Shown here: piece by piece, positions 47,823-59,936 of the stretch
Numbering within the stretch: position 1 is the stretch's first letter
Layout of the letters: each line of letters opens with the position of its first letter
Source: Dactylonectria macrodidyma
Taxonomy: Eukaryota > Ascomycota > Sordariomycetes > Hypocreales > Nectriaceae
Direction: 5' to 3'
Assembly (NCBI GenBank): GCA_020744425.1
Contig: JAGMUV010000003.1
Location: forward strand, 3,286,001 to 3,350,000
Length of the DNA stretch: 64,000 bases
Translations under genes and position numbers: made by a program
Notes under the pieces: generated by a model
Seen by the model: only the letters and a program-made list of their open reading frames with translations
Told to the model about the DNA's origin: nothing
The model's database searches: none

Positions 47823-49753
47823 TCAGGCATTTTCCCTTCGACCTAGCGGCATACGTGTCGTGGCCTCGTCTTTGAACCTGGAAACGTCACCGCCAATGAG
47901 CTTCCGCAGGTTGCCCATATCCTGGAGGTATCGCCGCATCTCGTCCTGCAGGTCGTCCTCACTGTATGCGGTGCTGTCCGAGTCGTACTCTTCGTCGTAG
48001 TCGGATTGATTCTCTGCATTCTCCTTGTCGTGCTCGTCAACCAAGTCATCCATTTCGCCCAACTTCTTGGCTGGCTGAACAGTCACCACAGGGATGGGGT
48101 TCTTGAGACTCTCAATGGCGAGTTTGAGGTGGAGCTTGAGGGCCTCGTTCTCCGTCTCAAGCTTCTTGATCTTGCTCTCTGCAACCATGCCGCGCTCCTC
48201 CATCATGCGCTGCATCGCGGCGACGCGGTCTTGGTACTCCTCGAGCTTTTCTTCCGCATCCTTGGCGCTCTTCTCGCGCTGCCTCGAGTCGGACACGGAG
48301 AGCTGGAGGACGCGGATTTCTTCCGCCATGGCGGCAATCTGAGCATCTCTTTCCGCAGACGACATCTGGTCTTGATTGACCTTGGCGCGAGTCCTGATTC
48401 GCTTGGCTTGGTCGGCATATCGAAGAGTCGACAGGGTCTCGTCGTAGTCAGAGGGAGCGATGCAAGCAATCATGGCGGTCTTGCTGTTGCCGCCCAACGA
48501 GTCCTTCAGCAGCCACGTCAAGATCGAGTCTCGATATGGCACAACGTCCTTTCGCTTTCCGCCCCGAAGGGCTTTCGGGTCGGCCAAGGCAGCGATGACA
48601 CGTCCCAGTGTCGTGAGCGACTTGTTGATGTTGCTGCCCTCCCGAAGTCGCGCACCCGTTGCCTCGGTCGACTTGGCTCGCTCACTTCCGGCAAGGTCTA
48701 CGAGTCGAATTCGCGAGCTCCGCTCCGTTGTTTCGTCCGTCTCCATGTCATGGTGAATCTGCTTGAGCATAATGGTAAAGACGGCGTGGCTTCGACTGCT
48801 GGTGTCGTTCATCTTGGTGCTTGCAACGGTTCGGGATGAGTCTCCCCTCTTCATGAAGCGCAAAATCTCGTCGTAATTCCGCACGGGTACCTCGGTGAGA
48901 TCCTTGACGTAGGGGCCTTCTGTCGGGGACTCGCGAATCTTGAGGTAGTTGGCCGCCTTGTTGGGCACCACAGGCACCAAAAGATCGCGGACATGCTCGT
49001 TGTAGACCTCGAAGTAGGAGACACGGACGTTGTAGGCGATGTTGGTGTTCTCGTTTTGGGCGGCCGCGATTCGCTCGAAGAGATCCTCGCAGGTCCTAGG
49101 AATCAGACCAGGCTGGGTTGGGGTCCCCATCATGGTGTAACTCTTTCCGGAGCCGGTCTGGCCGTAGGCGAAGATGCAGGTATGGTAACCCTCGAAATTG
49201 TGATCCAGGAACTCCTCGCCAAGGCTGTTGTAGACATCCTCCTGGTGGGCATAGTGATTGTCGTTTGTGTCGTGGCTCCAGAACGAGCTGTCGAAGGTGA
49301 ACTTCTTCTCCTCAAAGACCTTGCGAGACTTGATGTTGTTAGGTTCCTCCTCCTCCTCCGGGATAAGTAGAGTCGTCAGTTGAGTGATGGGGTCCATCTC
49401 AATCAGACATTTCGCACGGCGCTCGAGCTCTGTTTGCCTTGCATGTTAACAAATGTGCACTTGGTAAATGACTTTTTGAATCGGAGGTAGCAATAATGTT
49501 TGACTCCTAGATCTCACTTACCTCGCTTCAGAAAGGCTCTCACTCGCACAACGACCTTGACGTTTCCTCCTCCGTCCATCCTGGCGAGCGGAGGCAGTGT
49601 CCCATCGCGCGATCGCAACGACGGAGTAGAAGCTGAAGAGTGCACAATGCGGTGCTCAACAGGCATCATGCGTTGATCGAGAGTCATCGTCAACAATGTC
49701 TCGTGAGCGTCAGAAATGGTGTCGTGGAGTCGTTGACGAAGGATGTGCCACAT
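47823..49753 (-). CDS. kin3: Short kinesin-3 family motor protein (Nkin3-like)
   Basis: A plus-end microtubule motor. Exons are 49753-49522 and 49429-47823 (612 aa). The 92-nt intron (GTAAGT...AACAG) splits the first strand of the motor: NVKVVVRVRAFLKR-ELERRAKCLIEM. Motor hallmarks are AYGQTGSGKSYTMMG (P-loop), NDTSSRSHAVF (switch I), LVDLAGSERAKSTEATG (switch II) and LSTLRYADQAKRIRTRA followed by KVNQ (neck). A coiled coil covers about residues 440-540 (AQIAAMAEEIRVLQL and the heptads after it), then an acidic tail (YDEEYDSDSTAYSEDD). The FHA, long stalk and PH domain of Unc104-type kinesin-3 are absent. This matches the fungus-specific short form, Nkin3 in Neurospora, linked to mitochondrial movement. 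The start may be 49753, or the later Met just before DGGGNVKVVVRV. Confidence 0.9.
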
Positions 49754-50351
49754 TATAGACCTAGTCGTCGTTGCTGGTCCATTTGTTTACTCGGCGCCAT
49801 GAGCTGTTGTCAGGGTAAACAGCCAGGGTGCTGGTTCGCTCTGTCCCGCTTTGCTTTCTTGGGCTAGCTGAGCTGGCAAGCGTGGAGCTCGGGCCATGCC
49901 TTCCGCAGCCACAGAGCCATGTTAGACAGATCGACCTGTTTGAGGACTAGCGTGTAGAGTGAAATGTGGCGCAAGACGACATTAAAACCTGTGCGTTTTG
50001 ACCTCTGTTTCTAAGCAGCTTCTGCGTTTTTAATCTGTCTACAGTCTTCAGCACAACCAGCACTGATCTGTTCATTGAGTATAGACCCACCCTTTTATTC
50101 ACAATTGTGGGTTCCTTCTGTGAAACCTGGGACGCGTTTGGGGTAGTTCCTTCTAGCTTGAGCCGCCCCGACGCGACCTTGTGATAAACGCGACCAGCTC
50201 CGAGTACGTAGTCGCAACTTCGTCAACCTCACACTCCATCTTGCCCCAGCCTTCATCCAAACAACATCCATCACCCATCAGCACCGCCGCGCTCACTGCA
50301 GCAATTTTGTTGCGATTTTCTCCTCATTTTTCTCCCCTACAATTCCTCGCC
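49754..50351. promoter_or_regulatory. Bidirectional promoter between kinesin and the AT-hook gene
   Basis: 598 bp between divergent start codons. The right 200 bp are C/T/A-rich (TCTCCTCATTTTTCTCCCC), the usual leader of a well-expressed fungal gene. Confidence 0.55.
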
Positions 50352-50988
50352 ATGGCCCGCACCAAGCAGAGCGTCACCGCGGCCAAGGACGTCTCCGAGG
50401 AATCGCCTCGCATCGCGAAGTCGGATGCTGGCGTCAAGAAGTCAACTGGTCGCCCTCGTGGTCGCCCGCGCGGTGACGGCCCCCCCAAGGTCTACGTTCC
50501 TACTGGACGTCCTCGAGGCCGTCCCAAGGGAACCACCAAGGCCAAGACCAAGACTGCCGCTGTCGCCAAGGCTGTTGCGGATGGCGATGATACGCCAAAG
50601 CGCCGAGGACGGCCTCGCAAGGCGGACGCGACGCCCGCGAAGTCGCCCAAGACGACCACTCCTAAGTCGTCCAGCAAGCGAGGCAGGCCTCGTCGACTCC
50701 CTGTTGATGCTTCCAAGAATGAGTCCGAGAACGACGACGATAAGGTTGGCGCTGTCGCTGGAGGTAAGGAGACACACCCGCATCCATTGACGCCGAGAGG
50801 GAAGTCGCATCGCTCACATGCATCTAGCCGAGACGGAAGATGATGATGCTGTCGATAATGACCCCAGTAAGATCGAGGGCGCCGACAAGGGCAGTGAAGA
50901 GGTATGTCGCGTACTTTGAATATCTCGCCCTCAGAATCAGTTTGACTAATTAATGATATAGGAGTCGGGTGATGACCTCTCAGAGTAG
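50352..50988 (+). CDS. AT-hook DNA-binding protein (HMG-I/Y-like)
   Basis: A small chromatin protein that should bind the minor groove of AT-rich DNA. Exons are 50352-50763, 50828-50901 and 50962-50988 (170 aa). Introns are GTAAGG...CTAG and GTATGT...ATAG, and all joins are in frame; the last exon encodes only ESGDDLSE. Four AT-hooks with the RGRP/GRPRGRP core are visible: STGRPRGRPRGDG, PTGRPRGRPKGTT, KRRGRPRKADA and SKRGRPRRLP. The N-terminus MARTKQSVTAAKD resembles the start of histone H3 (ARTKQTARK), but no histone fold follows. The end is acidic, as in HMGA proteins. Confidence 0.9.
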
Positions 50989-51320
50989 TGTTCGGGAATC
51001 GTGCTAAACACACGACCACTCGACATTGGTTGGAGACCATCGTGTCTACCGGACTAGCGAGGGTTGGGGTTGCTATTTTCTCTTTCGGGACGGTTTGTCA
51101 TCGAGAGATTATGTATCATATGCTTTAAGGGGAGGGGAGGGGTGGGATCGGCATCTATTGGGTGATGACACGGGTTCTCTACTTGCTCCTCGATGGCGTT
51201 TAATGCTTCCAAGGCGTTGTTGCTTTCATCAAGTCCCCATCGTCCATTCTTCGGGGCTCTTTGTCGAAGTCCTGCTGGTCCGATTGATCACCACCCACTG
51301 AAAAATCTGTCGTGATTGGC
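50989..51320. other. Convergent intergenic region
   Basis: 332 bp holding the 3' ends of the AT-hook and aprataxin genes. No gene is seen. Confidence 0.5.
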
Positions 51321-52291
51321 TCACTGCCTTCTCCACTGCTCATACTCGTCGTCAAGATGGGCTTTGAGTTTCTGGAACTGGTTCCCAAAGTTGCGACCGC
51401 AACGCCAGCACTTCATGTCCCAGCGCATGTATCCAGCCTCCTTGGTGTTCCGTCGAGGGTCATCCAGGGACAAGGGAAAGTCGTCGACGTCGACTAAGAA
51501 TGGCGTAGTAAAGGAGTTATAGTGTTTGCGATGGCGCAGTGTTTCTGAGTGCATGTCGCGCGATAGCACATGGACGTGGAGATGGCGCATGCTCGGCACT
51601 GCATGCACGCCGCAGATGATGTCGCCGTTCCAGTCGCGGCCCGGCGGTAGCTCTCCGTCCGCCAGCGGCTCGGCATCTCCGTTGAGGACGGCCTGGCGTG
51701 CGGCGTCTCCCTGGCTGGCGTGGCTGAGGCGGCGCCGCAGCTCCTTGGCGACAAGGACCTTGAGCTTGGCCGTCTCGGCCTTGACGCTGGCGAGGAACTC
51801 TGGGTCGTCAAAGGCGTCGAACGGGTGCATCAGGTTGTGGTCGGCAGAACGCGGCAGCAATAGGGTGTGGATGGCAGCCTTGGGATACCGGTCGTTGATG
51901 AGGACGAAGTTGTCACTATACGAGATGACGCGTGACGACGGATACGACGCAGGGTCCTCGAGATAGGCGCCCAAGCCCATCCGGTCCTTGAATGGGTTCC
52001 CTCCTCGCGATATTTTGGCCGGCGGAGGCGTGGCTGGCGTCTTTGGCTTGCGACTCATGAGCTCTGAGACTATTGTGGTTTGTCAGTCATCGAGAACCAC
52101 ATGTGACCTTTAAGTCGTCGAGGCGAAAACGCACACGCATTGCGCATCTTGGGCTTCGTCGGAGGCTCCTCTCCGCATATTTCCTCCTTTGTCATGGCCT
52201 CGTCCGAGTCAGAGCCATCGTGCGCAATTCTTGTTTCGTTGGTCGACATTGTCGTCAAGCTGTTGCGAGAGTCAAGGCGTGACGTCTCCAT
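51321..52291 (-). CDS. hnt3: Aprataxin-like DNA 5'-adenylate hydrolase (Hnt3)
   Basis: Removes AMP from 5' DNA ends left by abortive ligation. Exons are 52291-52135 and 52069-51321 (301 aa). The intron (GTGCGT...AATAG) joins KMRNA-FSELMSRKPKTPA. The HIT domain has DNFVLINDRYPKAAIHTLLLPR and the catalytic triad motif HLHVHVLSRD (HxHxH). The C-terminal zinc finger reads CWRCGRNFGNQFQKLKAHLDDE, with two Cys, one His and a Glu, as in the aprataxin C2HE finger. The human FHA domain is absent, as in fungal Hnt3. Residues 1-60 are acidic and disordered. The start at 52291 (METSRLDSRNS) is the longest; the next Met (MSTNETRIAHD) is possible. It lies 220 bp downstream of the helicase on the same strand. 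Confidence 0.93.
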
Positions 52292-52511
52292 GGAGGCGCT
52301 ATGAGTTGTGACAGGTCTAAGTCCAAGCCAGGCAACCCAGCTGCCCCACCATCAAGCCTCGCCCAAAACGTCTCAACCACAATCACCAAAGTGCCAATGA
52401 TGGAGCAAAGCCGCAGCATAATAGATCTTGACTCGTTATCCTTGTCATTTTTAAATCGCACCATATAGTAATCATTTCGTATGCCCTGTTCCATCCCAGT
52501 CATGTTTCCGT

Positions 52512-55500
52512 CTAAGCATCTAATCCGTCAAGCTCTATCATCTTCGTAACCAACTTGATCACCTCGTTATTCTCAAGGCCCAGCTCTGGACTCTCCACTT
52601 TCTTCGCAATCAACTCATCCACCATTCCACGCAGCCTCGCTACCAAAACTCCCACCCGTGCCCATCCCCTCAGCCGTAGCCATCCATCAACGAGAAGGCC
52701 TCGGCCCAGCGTATCCAGCTCGATGGGGCCCGAGAAGAGCAAGAGCGTGTATGCGTTGAAGGCTGAGATAGATTAGCTATTGGCACAACAAGGAAAAGGG
52801 GGTTGGTTGTAGATGGCCATCAGCTTACGAGTTAAGTCTCGAATGAAAATCTTGCTTGTCGAGATGAGCGTAAAGTACGACATGTAGGCAGCATTGCCAG
52901 AGAAGCCCTGGCTCCCAAAGAGCGTGCTGCTTGGATGCACAAACACCCGCCCGTTCTCCTGGTTGAAGTATTTAATGGAACGTGCCTCAGGATCCAGCTC
53001 AACCGCGCCGGACATGGAGCTTGCGAACTTCTTGTCGGGGTACTGGATCCGCGAAATCTGTGGCGTAAAGGCTGCTGCGATCAACGCCCGCAGGAGCTGC
53101 GTACCGCCCGCGTAGGCGCCCCGAGCATGTGCCTCGCTAGATGCCTCTGATGAGGTGACGATGCCAATCTCGGCCAGCGCTGAGTAGTATTGCGATCGCG
53201 TGTTGGAAATGTCAGTCAAGGTCTGGTATGCCAAGAAGCTGTCTTCGCAGAAGTTCCGTATCTGACGTTGGGGCATCCGATCTTGTATCATGTCATCCCA
53301 CTGCTTAAAGGCCTCCAGATCAGTCAAGAGATCGCCATCTCCCCTGCAAAACTTCATCCGAGCGGCCTTTGCGTCGTCCCTTCTCTCTGATGGGGATACA
53401 AACGGACTCCGCGTGCTTAGGATGGCGGCGATGGTCACGGAGTCATCCAAGCAACCGAAGATAGCGCCAAACACCATCAACTTCCCACACCGCAAATCCG
53501 CGGGCAGCATAGCGAGCTGCTGACCCATGGCTGTGAGCTCATCTCCGTCCAAAACACCCATTCGTCTCAATAGCTTCATGGCGCCATCGATGGCAGTGGC
53601 GTCGGGGGGTGTCGGTGACCGTCCAAGGAATCCTGCAACATCCCTCATGCCCATCGCACGAACGGAAAGACACAGCTGCTCTAAGGGCACACGCCGAATT
53701 TCGGGATCGGGCCGCTCGGGCATCTGCTTCTCCAGGTTTTCGGTAAAGAGCTTGTAGCATCTGCCCTCTTGGACTCGTCCGGCTCGGCCTCGTCGTTGCT
53801 TGCCAGCTGCCTGAGAGGCCCAAGTCTCCTCGAGCTTCCGCATATTGTTGACTACATCAAAACTTGTCTCCTTGACTTTTCCACTGTCGATAACAGCGAT
53901 AATGTCATCGATAGTGATGGAGGTTTCTGCCACATTAGTCGCGACCACGACTTTGCGCTTGCCATGTGGCGGACTGGCGAACACCCTCTTCTGCTCGCGG
54001 GTCTCGAGCGATGCGTGGAGAGGGAGAATATGGAGAGATCCCAGTTGCCTCAGAGCACCACAGGCTTGGTTGATCTCGCCAACTCCCGGAAGGAAAATCA
54101 GGATTCCGCCAGTCTTCTTTTCATACGACAGCTCATAGTCAATCGCCCTGACAGTCTCAACAATGAGACTATAGTTGATGCGATGGCCCATCTTCTGTAT
54201 GATCTTTCCCATGGTATCCCCAGAGATCAACCCGGTGTCAGCATTGTCTATACCATATCCGGTCATTCGGACAACGTCGTCAAGGTAATACTCGTCCACG
54301 GGGAATGTTCGGCCAGCAATCTCAACCATGCCCACACTCAGACCTTCAGAAGTGAAGTAGTGCGCAAAAGTAGACGCATCTAGCGTGGCGGACATGAGGA
54401 CCAGCTTCAACGTATTCTGTTTCATCCTCATAACTTCGCGAATGAGATTCAACAAGAAGTCCGTGTCAAGACTCCGCTCGTGAACTTCGTCAATGACGAT
54501 GTGACTGACATCGGCCAGAGCTGCCACCACGTCTTCTACTCGTCCTCCGGAAGTCTGGAGGCGTCGAAGCAACACACCCGTCGTCACAAACGTGATCCGC
54601 GTATCTTTTGACCGGCGAGATTCACCACGGATGGTATATCCGACTTCTTCGCCAACCCGGGTACACCTCTCCTCCGCTACACGGTCCGCCAGTCCAAGGG
54701 CTGAGATTCTTCGCGGTTGCGTTACGATAATGTTGGCACATCCACCTAGTCCTCTTTCATACAAGTCATCAAGAATGAACTGCATCGACTGAGTGGACTT
54801 TCCTGAACCTGTCTCTCCACTAATGATGGTGACATTATTTTCCTCGACGGTTCTGACAATGGCATCACACATGTGCCACGCTGGCAGCTTCTTGCGTTTC
54901 GAAATCATCTCCTTTAGTGAGGATGATTGTTGTCTGCGCAGCCACTGCTCTCTGGTCCTAGGGCTTTCGATCCACCTAAGTGGCTTCACGTGTCGATTGG
55001 CCCGCTGGTTGTTCGAAATGGCGGCAATGGGTTTTGTCTCAGACGCTGCAGAAGACACTGAGGAAATATCCACCAGTTTGCCCGGGTTTTCAATGATTTT
55101 GTTGATGTTCTGCTGGATCCAGTCCATGACAAGGTAGATTTTGGTAGGCTCCTCACGCAGTGCCTCTTCACTATGCTCTAGAGCTTTCCTGATTATGCTG
55201 AGCTTAATGTAAGAGGGAAGGTTGGCGACAATGGAGAGAATGAGGTTTGCTGGATAGGTAGCTGCTCTGCGAACTTGCAAGAAAGTCTCGACGTTTCCTT
55301 GCGATCCATTTTTGACTGAACTCATTTTGATGCGGATGACCTTTTCACTGTCGCGCTCAAAGCCTTCCCCATAAATGGCTTCGAGGCTCGCGACTTCATC
55401 CTCCCATTGTTCCTCGGGGGATCCCATATCCAGAAAATCAGAGTCGTCTGAAGCCTCGGAGCTGCCCGAGTAGAGCAGATGTTGAAGTGCCTCAGCTGCT

Positions 55501-56612
55501 TTGTCCTCGTCGCCGCCTTGTTCATCGAGGACCTTCGTAGCCAGCTCTAAGGAATAACCTGTTTCGGACAGTCGTTTGATGATGCCCTCTCTCCTGAGGT
55601 CAGTAGCCCCAACAGACACACCAGCTGAGTAACTCTCTGGCAGGGCCCACCGAGGAAGGTCGTCCTCCGGGACATGAATAAGTAGCCATTCGAGGGTCTC
55701 TTCTCGATCTTTGCAGTAGTCTACAGCTTCTTCTGCATGACTACGTCGGAATCCGAGATTGCTCAGCTCGCTCACTATAGCATCTTTCTTGGACTTCGGC
55801 ATAGACACCTTGTGAGGGTTCCAGGTCACACCACCTCGCAGCAACGTCTCCAGCTGTGATCTGGTCTTCTTCCCCATCTCGACTTTAGGTGCGGTGATCC
55901 AACCTTTCATAATGTTGGATCGACCGTCGTTGTTCATCAGGACAAGACCCGCTGCTCCAGGCATAGCCTGGGCTTTGGCCTTGGCCGCCTCTGCCTCCTT
56001 TCGCTTCTTTTCGGCGACAGACTTGGCATCTTGGCGCTCTTGAAGAGCCTTAAAAGGATCTGCCTCGTACATCCATGCCTTGCCCTCTTTAACGTCCTCC
56101 GCCTTCAGCGCTTGAAACTCCTTCCAAAGAGCTTTATGATCCGGTGGGAGGACCATGTGCTTGTTCAGCATACTGCACACCCTGAAGAGGGCGTACGTAG
56201 CAGCGGCATGTTTAGCCTCGATAGCGGTAGGCCGCAGAATTAAGTGCTTGTGAGTAGCAGGAATTTTGAAAGGCTCGAGCTTGGTGACTTCCTGAGTCTT
56301 GGGATCCTTGGCGCTGAGTGTGACCCAGACAGAGAAGCCATCAGGCGTCTTCCTGGTGTCAAAATCAGGCTTATCCCAGCGCTGCTTCTGGCAGTGCTCA
56401 CTCAACAGATTTACAGGCAGCTTTCCAGTCCATGAAGAACCTCCGATCAACTGCTTCACTGTGGGCTTGGGGGGTGGCAGAGCAGGGCCTGCGGGAGCTG
56501 GAGCTGGAGCTGAAGCTCCTTGTTTCTGGCCTTTCTTTCCCTTGCCCGGTTCCTTGGTCGCTGAAGGATTTGGGGTTGGTGTGTCGATCCTTGCTTTACC
56601 TTTCTTGACCAT
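52512..56612 (-). CDS. ucp12: DExH-box RNA helicase with UBA and RWD domains (Ucp12/DHX57-like)
   Basis: Exons are 56612-52829 and 52762-52512 (1344 aa). The 66-nt intron (GTAAGC...CTCAG) near the end joins FIRDLT-PFNAYTLLLFSG. Order of domains: Pro/Ala-rich N-terminus; a double-stranded-RNA-binding-like segment (DGFSVWVTLSAKDP to AAATYALFRV); UBA (AIVSELSNLGFRRSHAEEAVDYC, about residues 275-320); a second UBA-like helical pair (GIIKRLSETGYSLELATKVLDE); RWD (WEDEVASLEAIYGEGF); then the helicase. Helicase motifs are GETGSGKSTQS (I), VIDEVHERSLDTDF (II, DEVH), MSATLDAS (III) and KQRRGRAGRV (VI). Winged-helix/HA2 and OB domains follow, with the second exon finishing the OB fold. The same layout occurs in S. 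pombe Ucp12, yeast YLR419W and human DHX57. The cellular role is poorly defined, probably in translation or RNA surveillance. Confidence 0.93.
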
Positions 56613-57919
56613 AATGTATGCCGAACGCTGATGCGCGTGGGTGAAGGAGAGATGAGGCTGAAATTATACGACTTTGGAAGTCCAGATCATGTCTGTGCTG
56701 CAGAAACGATGAGTCCAAGAGCTAATCAGACTGCAGATCATGGGTTTTCAGCAAGTATGGCCGCAATAGCTGTGAGTAGGCTTGAGCCCGTAATGCGGAA
56801 GTCAGAGATGAACCGTTCTGACGTCGGTGTCTCACGCTGAAGTGGGTTTGATCCAGCTTGCAACAGTACCCAGTTAGATATGAAAGGAAAAATTCGTGGC
56901 CGATCGCGCACAGTATGCACTGTGTCATTGTACGTTTTCGTTGTAGTTCACTACAGTGCGAACAAGTTCTGTCAGCCCCACCCCCTCATCAGCACGACTA
57001 CAAAACGCAGTCGATTAGTTCTATGACCGATTCATGTTCGCAAAAGCATTGAACGGGAGCACATAATTGTGAGGGACCTCGCATCACGCAAGTAGACATA
57101 CATTAGTAATTGTCTTCTACCTTACCGCAACTCTAAGGCATGACGTCGCTACATATTGTGAGCGAGGGGGCTTCAGCTCTAGCTCTAGTACCCCACCCTT
57201 CGCAGAACCTCCGCGATGTACGTCCTTCGGTTCTGCCACCTCACGCTTCATCACAGTAGGTCAGACGATTGGGAAATATAGGTCATTGATATCTTTTTCT
57301 TTTTTACTACGGGATTGGCTACTCTCAATCAGACGCACCACCACTTGGCGGCGAATCAACCGCAGTTTCAAGGTTCACCATGGCAGAAGCTTGGGTGCAC
57401 TAGCACCGGCTTCCAAGCTGGAGCAATCCTCATTCAAATGCTGCCAGGCTTGCTTCGGCGACTTGTCTCGCATGGGTCCCGTAAGTCTGGTACACCATTC
57501 ATCATGATGCCCTTCGTTCATACATGAACCCACCGATTCTCGCCGGCTCTGCTGCTCCCCTGGCGGAGGCACGAATTGCCTCCTCTGCTTGCGCTTCTTC
57601 CTCCCTTCTTCACTCAGGCTGGAGCTTTCAAGCTACCATAGGGCCTGCTTACAATGCGAGGGTGCTCCTCCTTCCTCACATAAATCCTTCAAGATTGATT
57701 AAAAAGACGCGGTGTCGGTGTGATATCATTGGGTAGGGGTTGGGGGTGGTGTGTTTAACAGTCTAGTGAGAACTGCATCAGGTAGGGGATAACTGGGTTA
57801 TGTGCTTGGAGGGTCGGGTTGGCCAAGGCAAGAGTTTGAAAAACCCGACTGCGTCATCGGGGATTCCCTAGAGCTAGGGCTAGAAGCTAAGGAATGCGTG
57901 TCCAACAAAGGTGAGACCC
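56613..57919. other. Intergenic region between the helicase and importin alpha
   Basis: 1.3 kb between the helicase start and the importin stop, both on the minus strand. It holds the helicase promoter and the importin 3' UTR. No convincing gene is seen. Confidence 0.5.
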
Positions 57920-59936
57920 TTACATGTCCATGGAATCACCACCGTTAGCGAAGTTAAAGCCGCCAGACTGTTGAGCGTTATTGGCACCGAAGCCGAAGGT
58001 TCCGTTAGGGCCAGCGGGTTGGGCCATGCCCTCATCCGCGTTCTCGTCTTCGTCAGAGAAGTACTTCTCGATGATGTTGTAGGCCTTCATGTAGATCTCC
58101 TCGTTGGCATTATTCTGGCAGTCGTGGATCTTCTCCATACCACCACACTCCTCAATAAAGAGGGCGTAACGGTTGATGGACTCGCCGCCGTCACCAGCAG
58201 CCTGCTTGTCGAGGTCACCAATCTTGAGGATGTTCTCAAGACCGTCCAAGGCCACCTGGATAATCTTGTTGTCGGGGCAGCCGAGAAGGTCGCACAAGGG
58301 CTTGATGCAACCCTGGGCGACGAGGTATCGGATCTGTTCAGGCTTCTGGAGGCCGCCGGAAGTGGCGTTGCTGATAGCCCAGCAAGCCTCCTTGCGGGTC
58401 TTCAGATCGCCGTTCTGAAGAAGGTGAATCAGGGGGGGGATGATGTTAGCGTCGACAACGGCCTGGATCTGAGACGAGTTGCCGGCAGTGATGTTGGAGA
58501 TGGTCCAGCAAGCCTCCTTGCGAATACCGTCCTTGGTCGAGCTCAGAAGAGACAGAAGACACGGCAGAGCACCACAGTTGATGATGACCTGGGTCTGGAC
58601 ATCGTCACCGGTGACAATGTTGCCGACTGATCGGAGCGCGGGGGTCTGGACGGAGGTAGAAGCGTGCATTAGGAGCTCAACGAGGCGTCGAGGGATGCCG
58701 GCCTCGATAACGGCCTGGATCTTGTCGTTGGAACCATCCGAGAGGTATGAAATGGCCCAGCAGGCATCAATCAAGACCTCGTCATCGAGAGAGTAGACGA
58801 GCTTGGAGAGGACGGGAAGGGCTGGAGCGATCTGCGGTGCAGGGATTAGCTAAGGTACGCATGGTTTAATATGGGGTGTGCAACTCACGGTGTTCCAGTC
58901 GGGCTGGGGAGTCTTGCCTCGGCAGAAGTTGCTGAGAGTCCAGGTAGCATTGCGGAGCATGCTGAGCTTGCGGCTGTCGCCGAGCAAGTTCAGCAAGGGC
59001 TTCAGGGCACCACAGCTGAGAACATAGTCGCGGCAGTGAGGGCTGTCACCAGCAATGTTACCGAGGGCCCAGACGGCCTGCTCCCGAACATCGGGCTCGG
59101 GGCTGGCGAGGAGCTCAACGAAGATAGGGACGGCGCCGGCCTCAATCACAACCTGGGTCTGGGTGGCGGAACCAGAGGCGATGTTGGTCAGGGCCCAGGC
59201 AGCCTCGAACTGGACCAGAGTGTGAGGTGATCGAAGAAACTCGACGAATCGGGCGACGACGCCGGTTTTGATGACCTCCTCGATCGGGGGGTTTCGCTCC
59301 TTGGAGAGGAGCTTTCGGAACTTGGTAGTGGCCTGGATCTGAAGATCGATCTGTTCCGAGAAGACGCCGGCGACCATCTGAGGAAGGTCCTCATTCAGCT
59401 GGTTCCAAAAAGTCAGCACATGTCATCTTGACGATCATCGCGAATCGATAGTATAGCCAAGGGTGATCCTCTCACCAAACCTTAGGCGGTGGTGGAAGGG
59501 CCATAAGGCGGGACGTGGGCATAGGCCATATTCTCCCCGTTCGCCATAACAGAATGTGGGGTTAGAGGCATGTGTCTTCCCCCCACATTGCCAGGCGGGA
59601 AACACGCATAGCGAGCGGGCAAGTCAAAGGCAGGGAGAGAGAGGCCCAATAAGGTAGGCGACAGAAATATTCGAGAATATAGGAAATGGTAGAGGCACAT
59701 ACCTGGGACTCTGTGGGGGCGGACTCATCGTCACTGTCGGGGGCGGCGCCCAGGGAAGCGCCAGGTCGGTTCTCACCGGTGCCGATACCTCGTCGCTTGG
59801 CCAAGTTCTCCTCACGCTTGGCTTTGCGGATCTCAACCTGCTGCTCCTCGCGGCGGCGACGGAGCTCCTCAGGCTTGAAGGTGTTCTTCGCCTTGAACTG
59901 GGTGCGGCGGTGCTCGGGGATGTACCGCTCAGCCAT
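57920..59936 (-). CDS. srp1: Importin alpha (karyopherin alpha, SRP1 family)
   Basis: The adaptor that binds classical nuclear localisation signals and hands cargo to importin beta. Exons are 59936-59703, 59398-58889 and 58831-57920 (551 aa). Introns are 304 nt (GTATGT...ACCAG) and 57 nt (GTGAGT...CGCAG). The joins read [14 protein letters not shown] and [17 protein letters not shown]. The N-terminal importin-beta-binding domain is [20 protein letters not shown] with [24 protein letters not shown]. Ten or so ARM repeats follow, with repeated [45 protein letters not shown] and WAISNATSG motifs carrying the Trp/Asn ladder that grips NLS peptides. The C-terminus is Gly/Asn-rich after an acidic [14 protein letters not shown]. 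It appears to be the sole conventional importin alpha type; the Neurospora orthologue is DIM-3. Confidence 0.96.

Noticed and set aside
48006..48839. A 277-codon open frame antisense to the kinesin
   Set aside because: A shadow of the motor-domain coding sequence, with no independent motif.
57911..58630. A 239-codon open frame antisense to importin alpha
   Set aside because: It mirrors the ARM-repeat codons; its Leu/Val/Asp-rich peptide is a reverse-strand artefact.
59482..59700. A possible small protein inside the importin alpha intron
   Set aside because: It lies within a well-supported intron on the same strand, continues from the exon by read-through, and has no motif.
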